A stretch of 64,000 bases of DNA from Elymus sibiricus (GCA_039707655.1 CM077664.1:200440195-200504194), one strand, 5' to 3'; shown: positions 22,800 through 33,875, counted from the stretch's first letter. The notes: generated from the letters alone by a model not told the origin. Made by a program: numbers and translations.

Positions 22800-23760
22800 T
22801 TTTTGCAGCACATATTCTTTTTGTTAGCATTATAGCCAATATTCTGGCCATGGTTAAAAATTTCAATGAAATTTTGCATATTTTGGTGGGCTCCGAACTG
22901 TTTTTAATCCCGATGTTTCGAGTCTGATTCAGACTAATTTGAAAAATAAAATTATGTTAATTATAATCCAATGATATTTTCATCGCAGAAAAATCCAATG
23001 AAATTTAAAATTACAAAATCTGGGTGAAACAAAATTTGAAACTAATTACCGGTTGTTGTGTTTTTAAAATTTACAGCCCATTTCTTATTGCTTATAGGCC
23101 ATTTTCTTTTTTTAGGGAAATAGGCCATTTTGTGGGCAAGCCGAATGCATCCCTCCTTGTCTTCAAAGATTTGAAGCCCAGCAGGGCTGAGAAAAGCAAG
23201 TAGGCCTTGGTTGGGTATTGTGCAAAAGAAAATAGAACTGGGCTAGCCATTTCAAGAAATAAAACAAATCTGGGCTGGTGATGTGGTCAACATAAAATAA
23301 AAGACTGGTCATTGAAATTTTCAACTACTTTTAGTCCCAAAATTTCGAGCCCGATAAAAACAATTTTTAAAATAAATTTAAATTATGTTAAAATCCAATG
23401 AAATATGAAATATGAAAAAATAAAATAAAATTCACAATTTGAAAGTAATTGCCCATTTGATGTGTTTTTTATATATTTACACCCCATTTCATATTACTCA
23501 CAAAATTTACAGCCTTTTTTCATGGCCAAGCCGAATGTATCCCACGTCATCTTGAAAGATTTGCAGCCCAGCAGGGCGGGGAAAAGGAAATCGGCCTGTG
23601 TAGGGTATTGTGCGGAAAAAAGGTGTGCTAGTCATTTTCACAAACAAAAAAACAGTTGGGCTCGTCATGTTGTAAATAAAGCCTGGGCTAGATGGGCCAC
23701 AGACGCCGCACAGCCCAGTTGATACCCTGCTCCGTCTGAACAACAACAACAACAAAAACT
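22800..23760 (+). repeat. Degenerate tandem repeat, about 390-bp unit
   Basis: CAAGCCGAATG plus AGCCCAGCAGGGC is found at about 23137 and 23527, with TTCGAG and AATCCAATGA blocks between. There are about 2.4 units. Confidence 0.7.
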
Positions 23761-24238
23761 GCTCGAGCTACTGGGTCCCAGGTGTCAGCCGCTCCTTGTG
23801 CAATTCTTTCGTTTATTAACTACATTGACAATGTGGTAGGTCCCGGATGTCAGCAAACCACTAGGAGCAAGCATTTTTTCATGTAATAAGGAGGAACTTG
23901 CTTGCGTACGGCTATGGACCTGGGGGTCCCTACTGTCATCCTCTCCACGTACAGTCCTCACCGATTCCTGTCATTTGTTGACAGTCGCTCATTGTGCAAT
24001 TCTCTCGTTTATTGACTACGTTGACAATGTGGTGGGACAAAGATGTCAGGAAACCATTAGGAGGAATGGCAAGCCATTAGCCTTTTTCAAAGAAAATATG
24101 ACAGCCACAGCCGAGTTGAAATGGGCAACAACGTCAAACTCCAGCTTAATTACAAACTGTACAAAAGCACGAGGGTAATTGTTCATCAGGTTTAGACTAA
24201 ACCCAGATTGAAAAGGGCAACAACATCTAACTCCACCA

Positions 24239-25963
24239 CTATTTTCGGCAGCTGTCACTATCAAATGGATCGGTCGGATCCATAAAATGAGCATCCCGGG
24301 TCATAAAACATAATGGAATATGACCACAAGATGATGTAAAAAGAAGCATGGCTCGTTCAGAAGCCCTTTTGTCCACCTGAAAGTCCTTTTTTTGCTCTTC
24401 GACATATCCATCCGTCAAAACTTCGTTCTTAATATATTTAAGCCTGATGGACAATAGTACCCTCGCATTCAGCAGGAAGAATGTGACAAATCTAGTGTTT
24501 GCATGGGTGGCTACATATCCTTCCAGCGTTATTGTCTTCAAACGAATGTGATGAGAACAGAGAAAATCCTGGTGCTTACGATGCCACCGATTGGTTATAC
24601 CTTTTGTACCCTGTCCTGCTGCCTAAATAGACATGAAGATTGAAAATAGTTAAGGTCTAAAAAAAGAGTATGTGGAAAGAGCAACAACTGAACGGTTAAT
24701 TCTAGTACACTATATATGGGCTTCCAATGTGCGTGAAATCATCACCTTTATATACAACTTCTCCAGGGATAGAAAGCATCGCAACAAGCCAATAATCTTG
24801 TTCAGATCAAAAGTATTCATACTGATATATAAGATCTTGACAGAATCCAACACCACTGATAGGCTATCCATGGACAAACTCTTCATTGAGCATATAGAGC
24901 ATAATATTAATACAAAAAGTGTACTCCAAGATGATATAAAACTTATGTGCACAAATGAAAAATGCAGCTTATGATTACAAAAGTGTAGATGATAATATAC
25001 AGTACCTGGATAACCGTGGAGCCAAACACCATCTTGAAATGATCACAGAGATCATGAATTACACCCAAGGTCTCCAGTTTACGCGCAAAGACGACAAATA
25101 TTTGTGAAGGTGAATAACAAGAATCAAAGATCAACCTTTGAAGTGAAGGGGCATCTTTGATGATGAGCTCCCCTACGTCAAAAGAAATTCCAATTCTTAC
25201 AAGGTTAGGCGACTTTATTGAGAAACAGCCGATTTTAACTATCAAACCAAGCACTAAGCACTCCAGGGCAGGGCAACTGGATTGGATGATGCTGTGCAGT
25301 GAGGCCTCCGACATACAAACCAGCACAAGTGAAAGTTTTTTGAGAAGTGGGAGTCAAAGCTTTTGTACCAGATTGTCTGGTAGTTTGCACAGGGCAAAGG
25401 TAGCAGTGTGGAGAGAGAGGAGGAAAACTGCGAGATGGACATCGGTGGCGACGGGTCAAGTATATGCCGTTTGGTTCGTGGTATGTCAGTTTCGTAGGAA
25501 TAATAGAACTCAAGCATCTGGAGTTTGCGGAAATCAGGGGATGTCAGCCAGGCGTTCACCATGCGCGGCACGTGCAGGTAGCACGCCAGGATGCAGAGAC
25601 GGTGAACGGAGCCCCCGTGGGAGGAGATGATGGCTCCGGGGAGTTCAAAATCATCAACGAGAGATAGGCCACGACAGTTGAGATTAAGAGGCGCGGCGGG
25701 CCATAGAGGGCGCCACCGAGATGCAAGGACTTGGGTGTGGCAGCAATCCTTGGTGTGGAGAAGCGAGATGATCTCCCCAAGGATGGCGTCCGGGAGATCG
25801 CTGATGCGGTCCACCAGAGATTCTTCGGGTTCCTCAGATACAGGGGGGCATCGCCGCTTCTCCCCCCGCTGTCGGGTGCGGGATCTACAACCGGCGTCGC
25901 CGCTGGTGGGAGCTTCATCTTCTTGGCGCTGGGGCCAGCCGACTCCATTTTCCTTGCGGGCAT
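24239..25963 (-). pseudogene. F-box/FBD-LRR family gene, three exons, disrupted
   Basis: Exon 1 25963-25006, exon 2 24880-24746, exon 3 24622-24239, all joined in phase 0 with GT-AG introns. F-box: VDRISDLPDAILGEIISLL at 25814-25758. LRR-like text follows (MSEASLHSII, CPALECLVLG), exon 2 gives SLSMDSLSVVLDSVKILY, and exon 3 gives the FBD-like C-terminus. Such proteins are substrate adaptors of SCF ubiquitin ligases. Breaks: a one-base shift in a G6 homopolymer (25864-25869), a second shift near 25398-25405, and TGA at 25356-25354 (a likely CGA to TGA change). It abuts the CACTA fragment, so it may be a host gene decaying in place or a captured copy. Family assignment is strong. Confidence 0.85.
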
Positions 25964-26248
25964 CGCGTCGAGCTCACGGATTTGAGTAGAGTAACGAATG
26001 ACGAGCCTAGTTGTGGTGCGAGTGAGGAAGAAGTGGAGGTGTGGTTTTTTGTAGCAGTGAGGAAGAAGGGGAGCTGGGGTATTTTCTAGGAGTGAGGTGA
26101 GGAATTTGGGGGTACAACCGGAGGGGAGATGAGTCGAGCGAGCGGACGTGAGGTGGGAGTGAGGAGGAAGAAGAGCAGTCGGGTTTTTTTGGCGGGGGGG
26201 GGGGGGGGGAGGCAGTGCGGTGGGGGGCGCCTCTTCTTAAGTAAAATA
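25964..26248. other. F-box upstream region with G16 tract
   Basis: GA-rich sequence 5' of the F-box gene (minus-strand promoter side). A run of 16 G is at 26194-26209. No clear TATA box was seen. Confidence 0.4.
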
Positions 26249-26483
26249 CTACCTCCGTCCTGGTTTATTGGCCTCCTTTGTATTTTGTGCAAAATTTTGA
26301 CCTTGGATTTAACTAACAAAATATTAATGCATCTCACTAAAAATAATATCATTGGGAACTATGTGCAAATACGAATCCAACAATATAACTTTTGATGACA
26401 TGCATTAACATTTTGTTAGTTAAATCTATGGTCAATATTTGGCACAAAATACAAGGAGGACCAATAAACCAGGACGGAGGTAG
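26249..26483. mobile_element. Stowaway-type (Tc1/mariner) MITE, 235 bp
   Basis: The termini CTACCTCCGTCCTGG and CCAGGACGGAGGTAG are perfect inverted repeats, flanked by TA on both sides (26247-26248 and 26484-26485). The arms continue inwards (TTTATTGG, ACAAAATA), giving a long hairpin. It is non-coding. Confidence 0.9.
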
Positions 26484-26699
26484 TAAGGGCTTTTGAATTG
26501 ATTTTATTAATTAGGGTGGATGGCCTATTTTGTCTTGGGCCCAGAAAAACAATTACTACTAGTAATACAGTGGGGACACTCTACCACTCCCTAGAAAAAC
26601 AATTACTCAATCCTCAAAAAAAATACTCCTATAGTACAGTGGAGACACTACCACTTTTGGCTCCTCGTCGGTCGTTGAAACGGCTCCCGCTACTGCCAT

Positions 26700-26943
26700 T
26701 TTACTTTGGTTCGCCGACATGCGGGCCATGCAGCGCGCGGGCCCAAATGGCATCCACCAAATTAGAAGGCAGTATGCAGGTGCAGAGTCACCCCGATCGT
26801 GGCGCGGCAGTAATGAGCTGTCATATCACAAAACCCCACCTCCCCGTAGTAAGTTGGTTAGACGAAGCAACCATCATTTCACTCTTCGCTGAATCCGCTT
26901 CTCCCTCATCTTCTTCAAAAAAGCCACCACTCGCTTCCGCCAT
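26700..26943 (-). repeat. Dispersed repeat copy A, carrying a conserved 25-residue ORF start
   Basis: On the minus strand an ATG at 26943 opens a reading that starts MAEASGGFFEEDEGEADS and continues to SEMMV. The same DNA recurs in opposite orientation at 32996-33230 (copy B), and the downstream non-coding half at 32345-32500 (copy C). It overlaps the presumed promoter and 5' leader of the next gene. Confidence 0.6.
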
Positions 26944-26958
26944 TGTTCTTCTCTCCCA

Positions 26959-27827
26959 ATGAAGGGAAGGTGAGTGCATCCGTGATGTTGGTATATTTTC
27001 TTTCCAAAAAAAATCTTTTGCAAAGCAGTAACTGATCCTCACTCCCTTTTTTGTGTCATTGTCATTGCGATTGTGTTTTCCTTTCGGTTGTCTTCTATTT
27101 GTCAGTTTCATTATGGATCATGGAGAATCGGGCAAAGATCTGCCGATGTTGGAGCAGACGCGGCAGGCTGATCCCCACGAGACAAAGAGCTCCAAGAAGA
27201 TGAAGGGCATCACCGAGCCGACCCCAGATGCGCTCACGGCCACTACTAAGATGGTCAATGCCACGTTTGAGGTTACAGCCCCCACGGCCGTGCAGGAGCA
27301 GTTTTCCCCCGGCAAGATGGACCCCTTCGAGGATGTGTCATGCATACTTTTGACTCTACATGGTGGTTTAAATAACTTGTGTTTTTTATATTGGAAAGTA
27401 ATTCAAAATTCGTTTCTGTTTCAATTAGAGCCCTGATGCAGACAAGGATTGTGTGGTTGTACATGTCACTCGCTATGAGGTGGATGACCTGAATATACGC
27501 ACTGGGAAAACAAAGTTCTTAGGTTGTTCGATCCTGGAAGCCCTTTCCACTTATACCGAAGACGAAATGTATTCCAGCCACACTGTTGTTAGGCGTGTTG
27601 TCCAGGGTGTACTGAAGCACAACAATTTCACAGCTACTCCATCATTTGTGAGGCATAATGTTCTTGTCAAGCTTATCCATGAAGATGACGTGGCATGCCT
27701 CGACAAACAAGTTTATGAGTGGAAAGGCCACAAGGTTATCTTCAAGAAGGTTGACAGGATTGAGCTACTGACGGACGTCCTCGAGGATGTTCATGGCAAG
27801 GTCCGTCTTGTGTCCATCCCCAATTAG
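26959..27827 (+). CDS. Unknown protein gene, spliced, about 206-212 residues
   Basis: Coding exon 27113-27334 (74 codons) joins exon 27429-27827 (132 codons plus TAG) in phase 0, with donor GAT|GTGTCA and acceptor TCAATTAG|AGC. A 5' intron 26970-27105 (AAG|GTGAGT to TTTGTCAG) is also plausible. Splicing it puts an upstream ATG at 26959 in frame, adding six residues. The first exon is polar and Lys/Glu/Thr-rich. The second is compact, with RTGKTKFLGCSILEA, HNVLVKLIHEDD and HGKVRLVSIPN, and looks folded. No domain was recognised and no signal peptide is present. No stop or frameshift interrupts it, unlike its neighbours, which supports a real gene. Its leader lies over copy A of the dispersed repeat. 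Confidence 0.6.
26970..27105 (+). other. Possible 5' intron
   Basis: Donor GGGAAG|GTGAGTGC and acceptor CTATTTGTCAG|TTTC with a T-rich tract before it. Consensus is strong on both sides. It separates ATG 26959 from ATG 27113. Confidence 0.5.
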
Positions 27828-28658
27828 ATCGGTGGCATGAAATAGTTGACCCAGTTAGTGTTTCAAAGTAGCTTGGATTGTGTTTAATTACCCGAACCTT
27901 GCGTATTATCGAGCCCTCTTGGGGTAGTACTCTGTTTGAATCCCTCTATGGGAACTGCTGCTACTTTTGTGTGCCCGTGAATCATGTGAAAACCCTCGTA
28001 AGTGTTGCCGAAATAGATGCATCCTCACGAGTTCTTTTATGTAATATGGCATTGTAGGACATAAGTTGGCACTGTTTATCAAACGAGCAGTGTGTGTTTG
28101 ATGAAATACTTGCTTGACAACTCTTGGTACTTGTTTGATGAAATACTTGTTTGACATAGTGTAGGTAATGCACTGTTGGTGTTACCCCACTTGTAAGAAC
28201 AGTTGGTGCAAACACGGCACATTGGCGCAGATCGCTTCAACACTAGATTGACCAGCTCACACTCATACTCTGCTATCTGACAGATAAGCAACTACGTATC
28301 TAGTTATAGTGGTTCATGCGGTTAATTGAGGCCACAATATAGATTCCAAATGTTAACACGCTACTCCAGCATTCATGTTAAACATTCACAATAAACTCGG
28401 CTGCATAAAATACTTCAAAAGCATAAGTTCAGCTTTTTTATACATCTCAATGATTCATAGAACATAACATCTCTTTTAGAAGTTGACAGCAACAGACAAA
28501 GTTGTGAGAAGGTTTACAAATCAGGAAAAATCAAGCCAGGCTTCTCTGAGCAAAGGGCCTTCCTAGGTAAGCTTTAATTTCCTGGGGTTCACTCTGGTTT
28601 TTCTTGTTACCACCATCGAGGTTCTCTCATTCTAGAATAACAAATTATAATTGCGTTC
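27828..28658. other. Intergenic / 3' flank
   Basis: Contains a short duplication, CTTGTTTGATGAAATACTTG-type text, at 28095-28155. No gene was recognised. Confidence 0.4.
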
Positions 28659-28919
28659 TCAGTTGGAATATTGAACTGAACCGTGAAGTGGATTGACCAT
28701 CTGAACTTCTTGTGCAGTTCCACTAAATTTAAGCACCGCTATTTGCAGAAATAAGCAGACTGCAATGCCTCTTTTATGCGCACGTGACCCCAAAACCTCC
28801 GTGCAGCAATGCAAGCTCGTCCTCGGGCCGTCCTTAAATTGGGAGTGAGTGTGTTTCACGGCGCGGACGCACTGCTTGTTTTCTCCGCCACACATGACAG
28901 GCTCGTTCCTGCACTGCAA
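28659..28919 (-). other. Possible Cys-rich exon, unrecognised
   Basis: Minus-strand reading preceded by CTGATTGCAG, an acceptor-like sequence. It gives six Cys in about 45 residues (CRNEPVMCGGENKQC, then HCC). It could be an exon of a transcript from the promoter at 30.5 kb, but a chance ORF is equally possible. Confidence 0.2.
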
Positions 28920-29759
28920 TCAGGAAGTCCACATACGAATCAGCTTCTTTTAGCTTGCGTTGGTCATTCTAGCTAGTTATGAATGTAGGAATACCTGGAA
29001 AACGGGTGGCTAGAGGACGGCAGGTAGGAACACCCATCTGATTTTGTGTAGTTCTACTAAAATGGAGGTGTGTGCTTATGATTGCACAAATAGAAACGAT
29101 ATGGAGATAGACATCCCTGTTTGCACAAATATGTAATATGGTTATTTAAGCAGTGGCAGTTATTTGCAGTGGCATATGATTAACAATAGTATCTCTTGTG
29201 TTATGAATGGCATTACATTGACAGTATGAAAAAGTGCCATTATGTAAGAAGTAGCATCACATCACATCAACACTGGCACTAGATTAACATGCAGAACAAC
29301 AACACTAGTATTACTGTCATGAGAGTAGCACATGGTGAGTAGCTCCGTGCACGGTGCAATCAAATTTGTGCAGTTCCAATGGTATGAAGCAAAGTTAGTG
29401 GTGTGAGATTTAAGTGTAACTGGCAAAACAGAATTCATGGGAAATAAAGCAAGACAGAAGCACTTCATAAAATGGTGGTGTCATTGCTTCAATTTATCGA
29501 TGGCACTAGACTGACAGCAACATTACTTAGAAGTGACATTAGGCTAATAGTGGCATTGCTTCATTTTTCCTCTGATATTAGATAAACGGTAGCGATAAGG
29601 GCAAAGGGACAACAGGGGCATAAAGTGGTGAAGCAGATCTGGTTGCCGAGAGTGGGAAACATTCAGGTAGCATGTCTGCATTTGTCCAATTTTTTATCTC
29701 CTTGGCAACCTTTTCCTATGTGAGCACAGGAAATCTAGACCTGCTCGTTCTCAGTTGCG
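28920..29759. other. Intergenic, no recognisable feature
   Basis: AT-rich with loosely repeated GTGGCATT/TGGCACTAGATTAAC words at 29150-29560. Nothing coding. Confidence 0.4.
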
Positions 29760-30010
29760 TTGTCCCCCCAACACCCCCTCACTTTCTTCCCTTTTTTGAC
29801 CAAGAGACCGGTCTGGCCAGTATCTTACTAGTACTTCCCCCCACGCTTCGCTATCCACCCCACTTTCTTCCCCTTTTGAACCAAGGGACCAGTTGGGTAG
29901 CCAGTCTCTACTACTTTCCCCCTTTTCTTTCCTCTTTGAACCAAGTCCTAGATTCATGCTACAGCTCCCCCCCCTTTTCTTCCCTTTTGAACAAAGTTCT
30001 AGATTCGATT
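29760..30010 (+). repeat. Degenerate tandem repeat, about 60-70-bp unit
   Basis: TTTCTTCCCCTTTTGAACCA or close variants occur about four times with CAGT/CTAGATTC between them. The array is C/T-rich. Confidence 0.65.
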
Positions 30011-30149
30011 GCATGAAGTATGTTTACCTCTAATAATAGTGAAAATATAGGTGGCTTTGGAACAGCCGAAGAAAGTAGAAAAAGATCCACATGCAGCCAC
30101 GTGGTGAGCTGGGGCAGTAGAGCAAGGCCGGTTTCGAAGGAAGTTATAC

Positions 30150-30509
30150 CTGAGGGTCGTCCGGATGTGGCTAGGAGGGCGGCGAGAGGCCGGATCTGGT
30201 CACAATACGGCAGGGAGGAAGAAGGGGTCGGAGGCCCTCCCGAGCCGGCGCTGTGTCGGACAGAAATGAACGGGCCGCCGATCGGGACGCGCCGGCGGCT
30301 GTGGGTCTCCTCCCTCGCCACCGACGACCGCGTGAATGCTGCACCTTCTCCGCTTCGCCGGCAGAGGGAATCCGGCCGGAACTCTGACCAGCAGTGAGCA
30401 GAGAGAGGGTGTGGCCGCCACTGTCTTATTTAGATCTGGAGACGATGAGAGAGTGAATGAGAGCAACCCTAGTAAAGCAAGCGTTGAAGCTCCTGCTTAT
30501 ATATATAGT
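30150..30509 (-). promoter_or_regulatory. Minus-strand TATA box and GC-rich first exon
   Basis: On the minus strand TATATATAAGCAGG (about 30507-30494) is followed by a C/T-rich leader and about 330 bp of GC-rich sequence that ends CCCTCAG|GTATAAC (30151-30150), a good donor. No ATG with a clear reading is present, so this fits an untranslated first exon transcribed leftwards. The downstream exons are not identified. Confidence 0.35.
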
Positions 30510-30539
30510 GGAGTGATTTTCTTGTAGTAGCAATCGTAT

Positions 30540-31192
30540 TTAAAATGAATACGCGCGAACCACTATTTTCATTTAACGTTCCAGTAAAAAAAACTCAATC
30601 AATAACGTGCCACCGCGTCCAGGTCGCACAGTGTACACGTGTGATCCCCGACCCTCCATGAAGTTGAAAACTGTACGAGCCAAATTGTCACTTGAGATGC
30701 CTCTGTAAACAAATGCGCTCGTACGTGTACCCGCGCGTGGTTGTTAGAGAACTGGTGCGTGCGTGCGCCGCTTCTCTTCGTGTACTACATACTCCACCTA
30801 GAGTAAGATGTATACGTGTGTGACGTCCGAGTTACAAAAAAAATATGTGTGACGTCTTTTATTTTTTAGAAGTTCTTAGGGAAGGGTGTGAAGAGCACAT
30901 ATATGTGTGTCACGTCTACCTATAGAGTACAGATAGATGGTGTGTGCGAGAAGTCTCGGGAGAGTCGTGAGGTGCGTGTGTGCGTGCGTGAGAGGGAAGG
31001 TTAACGTGTAAATGCAATGCGTGTGTCCGTAAATAATATCTAACGAACGTTCACCACAAGCCGTTTCCTGGCGAACGCCCAAAGAACCGTCAGATCTGCA
31101 TCTGACGGTGGCAGTTTTGCCATGGCATTTGACAGAACAGCCACTCCTCCGACACATAAAATTTCCACATGAGCGTTTGCAACTGCCGTATG
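30540..31192. other. Intergenic, GT/GA-rich
   Basis: GTGTGCGTGCGTGAGAG-type low-complexity sequence at 30880-31030. No gene. Confidence 0.4.
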
Positions 31193-31335
31193 CTCCCTCC
31201 GTTCCAAAATATAGTGCATATAGCTTTATTGAAAATTCAAACCTCACGAACTTTTACCGAGTTTTCGTAGAAGAACATGCACATATCAAAAACCCAGCAT
31301 ATATCATTTCATTCATCATCGATAGATATCTATAG
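31193..31335. mobile_element. Truncated Stowaway-type MITE end
   Basis: Begins CTCCCTCCGTTCCAAAATAT, the canonical left end of grass Stowaway elements. The inverted right end was not found. Confidence 0.5.
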
Positions 31336-31504
31336 AGATGGGGGAGGAATGTACGAGTGTGTCTTCGATAAAGAGGGGCCGTATGTGTGTGTTTGTTGTG
31401 AGAGAGAGCGAGAGACATCGTAGGATTGAGTCCTCTAACTAAGGAGAGATAAAGAATGATTGGGATCAGTAGAGAGATGAAATATAGTGTGTTCCTTCAT
31501 TAGA

Positions 31505-31650
31505 AGAACCGGGCAAATATTTTGCTGAGTTCTAAACTCGGCAATGTCCCATCGAGTAAGGACTCGATGCGTGCCACTGCTCTATTGCTGAGTGCCACAC
31601 TTCGCCAAGTTTGTCAGGCGAGTCTCCGTTAGCCGACACTCGGCAAGGGA
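31505..31650. mobile_element. CACTA-type subterminal fragment
   Basis: Several CTCGGCAA / TTGCTGAGT / CACTCGGCAAG words in both orientations, the style of another CACTA family's subterminal region. No terminus is visible. Confidence 0.35.
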
Positions 31651-31680
31651 AGACCGCCGTATCACCTACAGCAATTTCAA

Positions 31681-32248
31681 GCCTCCTTTGGTGTGGAGGA
31701 ATATTACAGGAATTCTATATGATCGGATTTTTATAGGAATTTTTCCTTTAGAGCCATTTGGTTCATAGGAATGGATTCCTATACTCCACATTTAAGAGGA
31801 AAATAAACATTAAGACTCAATGGAAAAATTCATATGATGTGAACCAAATGACATCTCTTTTCCTATCCCTACTCAAAGGATTTGAGATACATGTCGGCCT
31901 CCTCTGGTTCATAGGATAGGAATATCATAGGAATAGAAAAAACATAGGAAGTGAGATGATATTCAACTCAATTCCTATAGAGAAAGAAATGTCATTTGAT
32001 GCATAGGATAGGAATTTTTCCATTGAGTCTAGGGTAATGGTTTTTTTCCTTGAAAATGTGAAGGACTGGTTCCTATCCTACATAGGATTAGGAATCCATT
32101 CCTACAAACCACAGAGCTCCATAGGAATTTTTCCTTTCAAAATCCTATACTATGAAATTCCTACAAACCAAAGGAGGCCGTACGTCATCTCTTTTCCTAC
32201 AACTTTCATATTCCTATAATATTCCTACCCTGTGAACCAAAGGAGGCC
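31681..32248. mobile_element. Two nested MITE-like elements
   Basis: The outer element runs from GCCTCCTTTGGTG to GTGAACCAAAGGAGGCC (32248). The inner one is 31896-32179, from GGCCTCCTCTGGTTCATAGG to CCTACAAACCAAAGGAGGCC. Both are built of GGAAT/ATTCC repeats around CATAGGA. The inner copy appears inserted in the outer. Superfamily uncertain because the target duplication is unclear. Confidence 0.6.
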
Positions 32249-32344
32249 GCGGGTAAATCAAAATGCGGGACCCACGCGTCACTGCCTTTGGATCGAAGCT
32301 GCGTCCACAATTTTTTGTACTCCCCTGCTCCGTCCAGCTTACTG

Positions 32345-32500
32345 CGGGCAAGGTGGGGCTTTGTGATTTGATGCCTCATTGCTCATTTACTAGTACTACG
32401 ACGTTACGACCGGGGTGCCTCCCCCCGCTGCTCCGAACTTTGTGGCACATGGACCAGGATGGTGGATGTCCCACATGTCGGCGAAAGGCGTGCTATTAGT
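32345..32500 (+). repeat. Dispersed repeat copy C
   Basis: AAGGTGGGGCTTTGTGATTT onwards matches 33075-33225 for about 150 bp, ending near TCCCACATGTCGGCGAA. It lacks the ORF-start portion. Confidence 0.7.
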
Positions 32501-32995
32501 GTGTCACCACGAGCAATGCTAGACTCATGGGGAGGATTTTTACAGATTTAACGGAGTAGCAAACGTGGAGGATTAGGATTGGATTTAGGGGGTGGGAAGG
32601 GGCCCACCTCCCCTAAAAATCAGGGGGGTCTAGTTTGATTAGTTGGAAGATGCCCGTATTAGCCCCGTAAAGGCCTGTGAGTGCAGCATTTTTGGTGTCG
32701 CCATTTCGTGTGTGGATTGACCCTGCGGACTTGTGACGCGAACGCGAAAGCCATGATGGAAGTGTGCCGCCGTTTTGTTTTGAACTGTAAAGCGTACCAC
32801 TTGGTTTTGCTTCTTGGTGCGATATATACAAATCTCGATTATATTGATCTAAAAGTAGATATCCAGATTAGTAAAAAGGAGGTGCTTTTGCCGAGCGGTG
32901 GGCGGGGGAGCTTAGCATGTCGGTTTGCTAACATGCGGTCACACGTGTCAGTGATGTACCAAGCCGATGCGCGACCCTCATGAAAAATCAGAACA
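32501..32995. other. Intergenic between repeat copies
   Basis: Contains GGGAAGGGGCCCACCTCCCC near 32596. No gene recognised. Confidence 0.4.
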
Positions 32996-33230
32996 ATGGC
33001 AGAAGCAACACGTGGTTTTCTTGAAGAAGATGATGGAGAAGCGGATTCAGCGAAGAGTGAAATGATGGTTGGAAAGGTGCAGCTTTGTGATTTGATGCCT
33101 CATTGCTCATTAGTACTACTGTGGCGCCACGACCGGGGTGCGTCCCCCCTGCTGTGCTGCACTGTTATTTGGTGCATAGCACGTGGACCCGGATGCTAGA
33201 TGTCCCACATGTTGGCGAACGAAAGCAGAA
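32996..33230 (+). repeat. Dispersed repeat copy B, carrying the conserved ORF start
   Basis: ATG at 32996 opens MAEATRGFLEEDDGEADS and continues to SEMMV, differing from copy A at only a few residues in the same frame. Non-coding homology continues to about 33225 and is shared with copy C. A CGATGG-type or AAAG|GTGCAG splice donor (33077) may end the exon. Confidence 0.6.
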
Positions 33231-33488
33231 CATTTATGAAAGCAAGCGTCTCCACTCTTACGATGGAGGAGTACAAGACACGGCAGCCCAGTGTACTGTA
33301 GTACGTAGTAGTAGTCTTGTAACACTTCATTTTGCTGCTTCGCGAGATCCATGATACAAAACTCGATTAAAAAAGCGAGGGCGGGTATTTTCCCGCGCGG
33401 TAGGCAGGGGAGTTTGGCATAGTCGGTTTGATAGAGAGAGCGAGAGAACGATGTGAAATGCTTGAATGTGTAGTGGGCGATAATCCAC

Positions 33489-33875
33489 TTCTGAGCCCAG
33501 GCTCATCTGCACCCGCGATGAAGAAAAAAATTAAAACAAATACTATAAAAATTCAAAATATTCCAATTCTTTTTTGCATGGTAGCTAATATGATGCATGA
33601 GGTCCGCTCCAATTTTTAAATCATTTGGACATCTGAGCAGCTCTCGGCAAAAAAGACAAATTCAGGGTCTGTAAAAAAGGTTTACTGTTCATGCACTGTT
33701 CTGACCTGATTTGTCTTTTTTGCTGAGAGCTGCTCAGATGTCTGAACGACTTGAAAATTGGAGCGGACCTCATGCATCAAATTTTCTACCATGCAAAAAA
33801 AACTGGAATCTTATGATTTTTTTAATTTTTTTGTGATTTTTTTCCGACCGGGTGCAGATGAGCCTGAGCACAGAA
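33489..33875. mobile_element. Foldback MITE, copy 2
   Basis: Starts TTCTGAGCCCAGGCTCATC and ends GATGAGCCTGAGCACAGAA. The central arms AGCAGCTCTCGGCAAAAAAG and CTTTTTTGCTGAGAGCTGCT are inverted. It is homologous to 7438-7851 along its length and less degraded. Confidence 0.75.

Larger units (their letters stand above)
20603..24180 (+). mobile_element. CACTA transposon, portion right of the Athila insertion
   Basis: It resumes GATGAACAG-containing subterminal text like that at 11460-11475, then passes through three repeat systems (20701-21125, 21606-22740, 22800-23760). GGTCCCAGCTGTCAG and CTTCCTTGCGTGCGA recur many times. The right TIR was not found, so the end is approximate. No transposase domains were recognised. 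Confidence 0.55.

Noticed and set aside
30505..30535. TTTTCTTGTAGTAG as the right terminus of the CACTA element starting at 10827
   Set aside because: It lacks the terminal TAGTG, and no matching target copy or subterminal repeat adjoins it; the interval would have to include the F-box and unknown genes.
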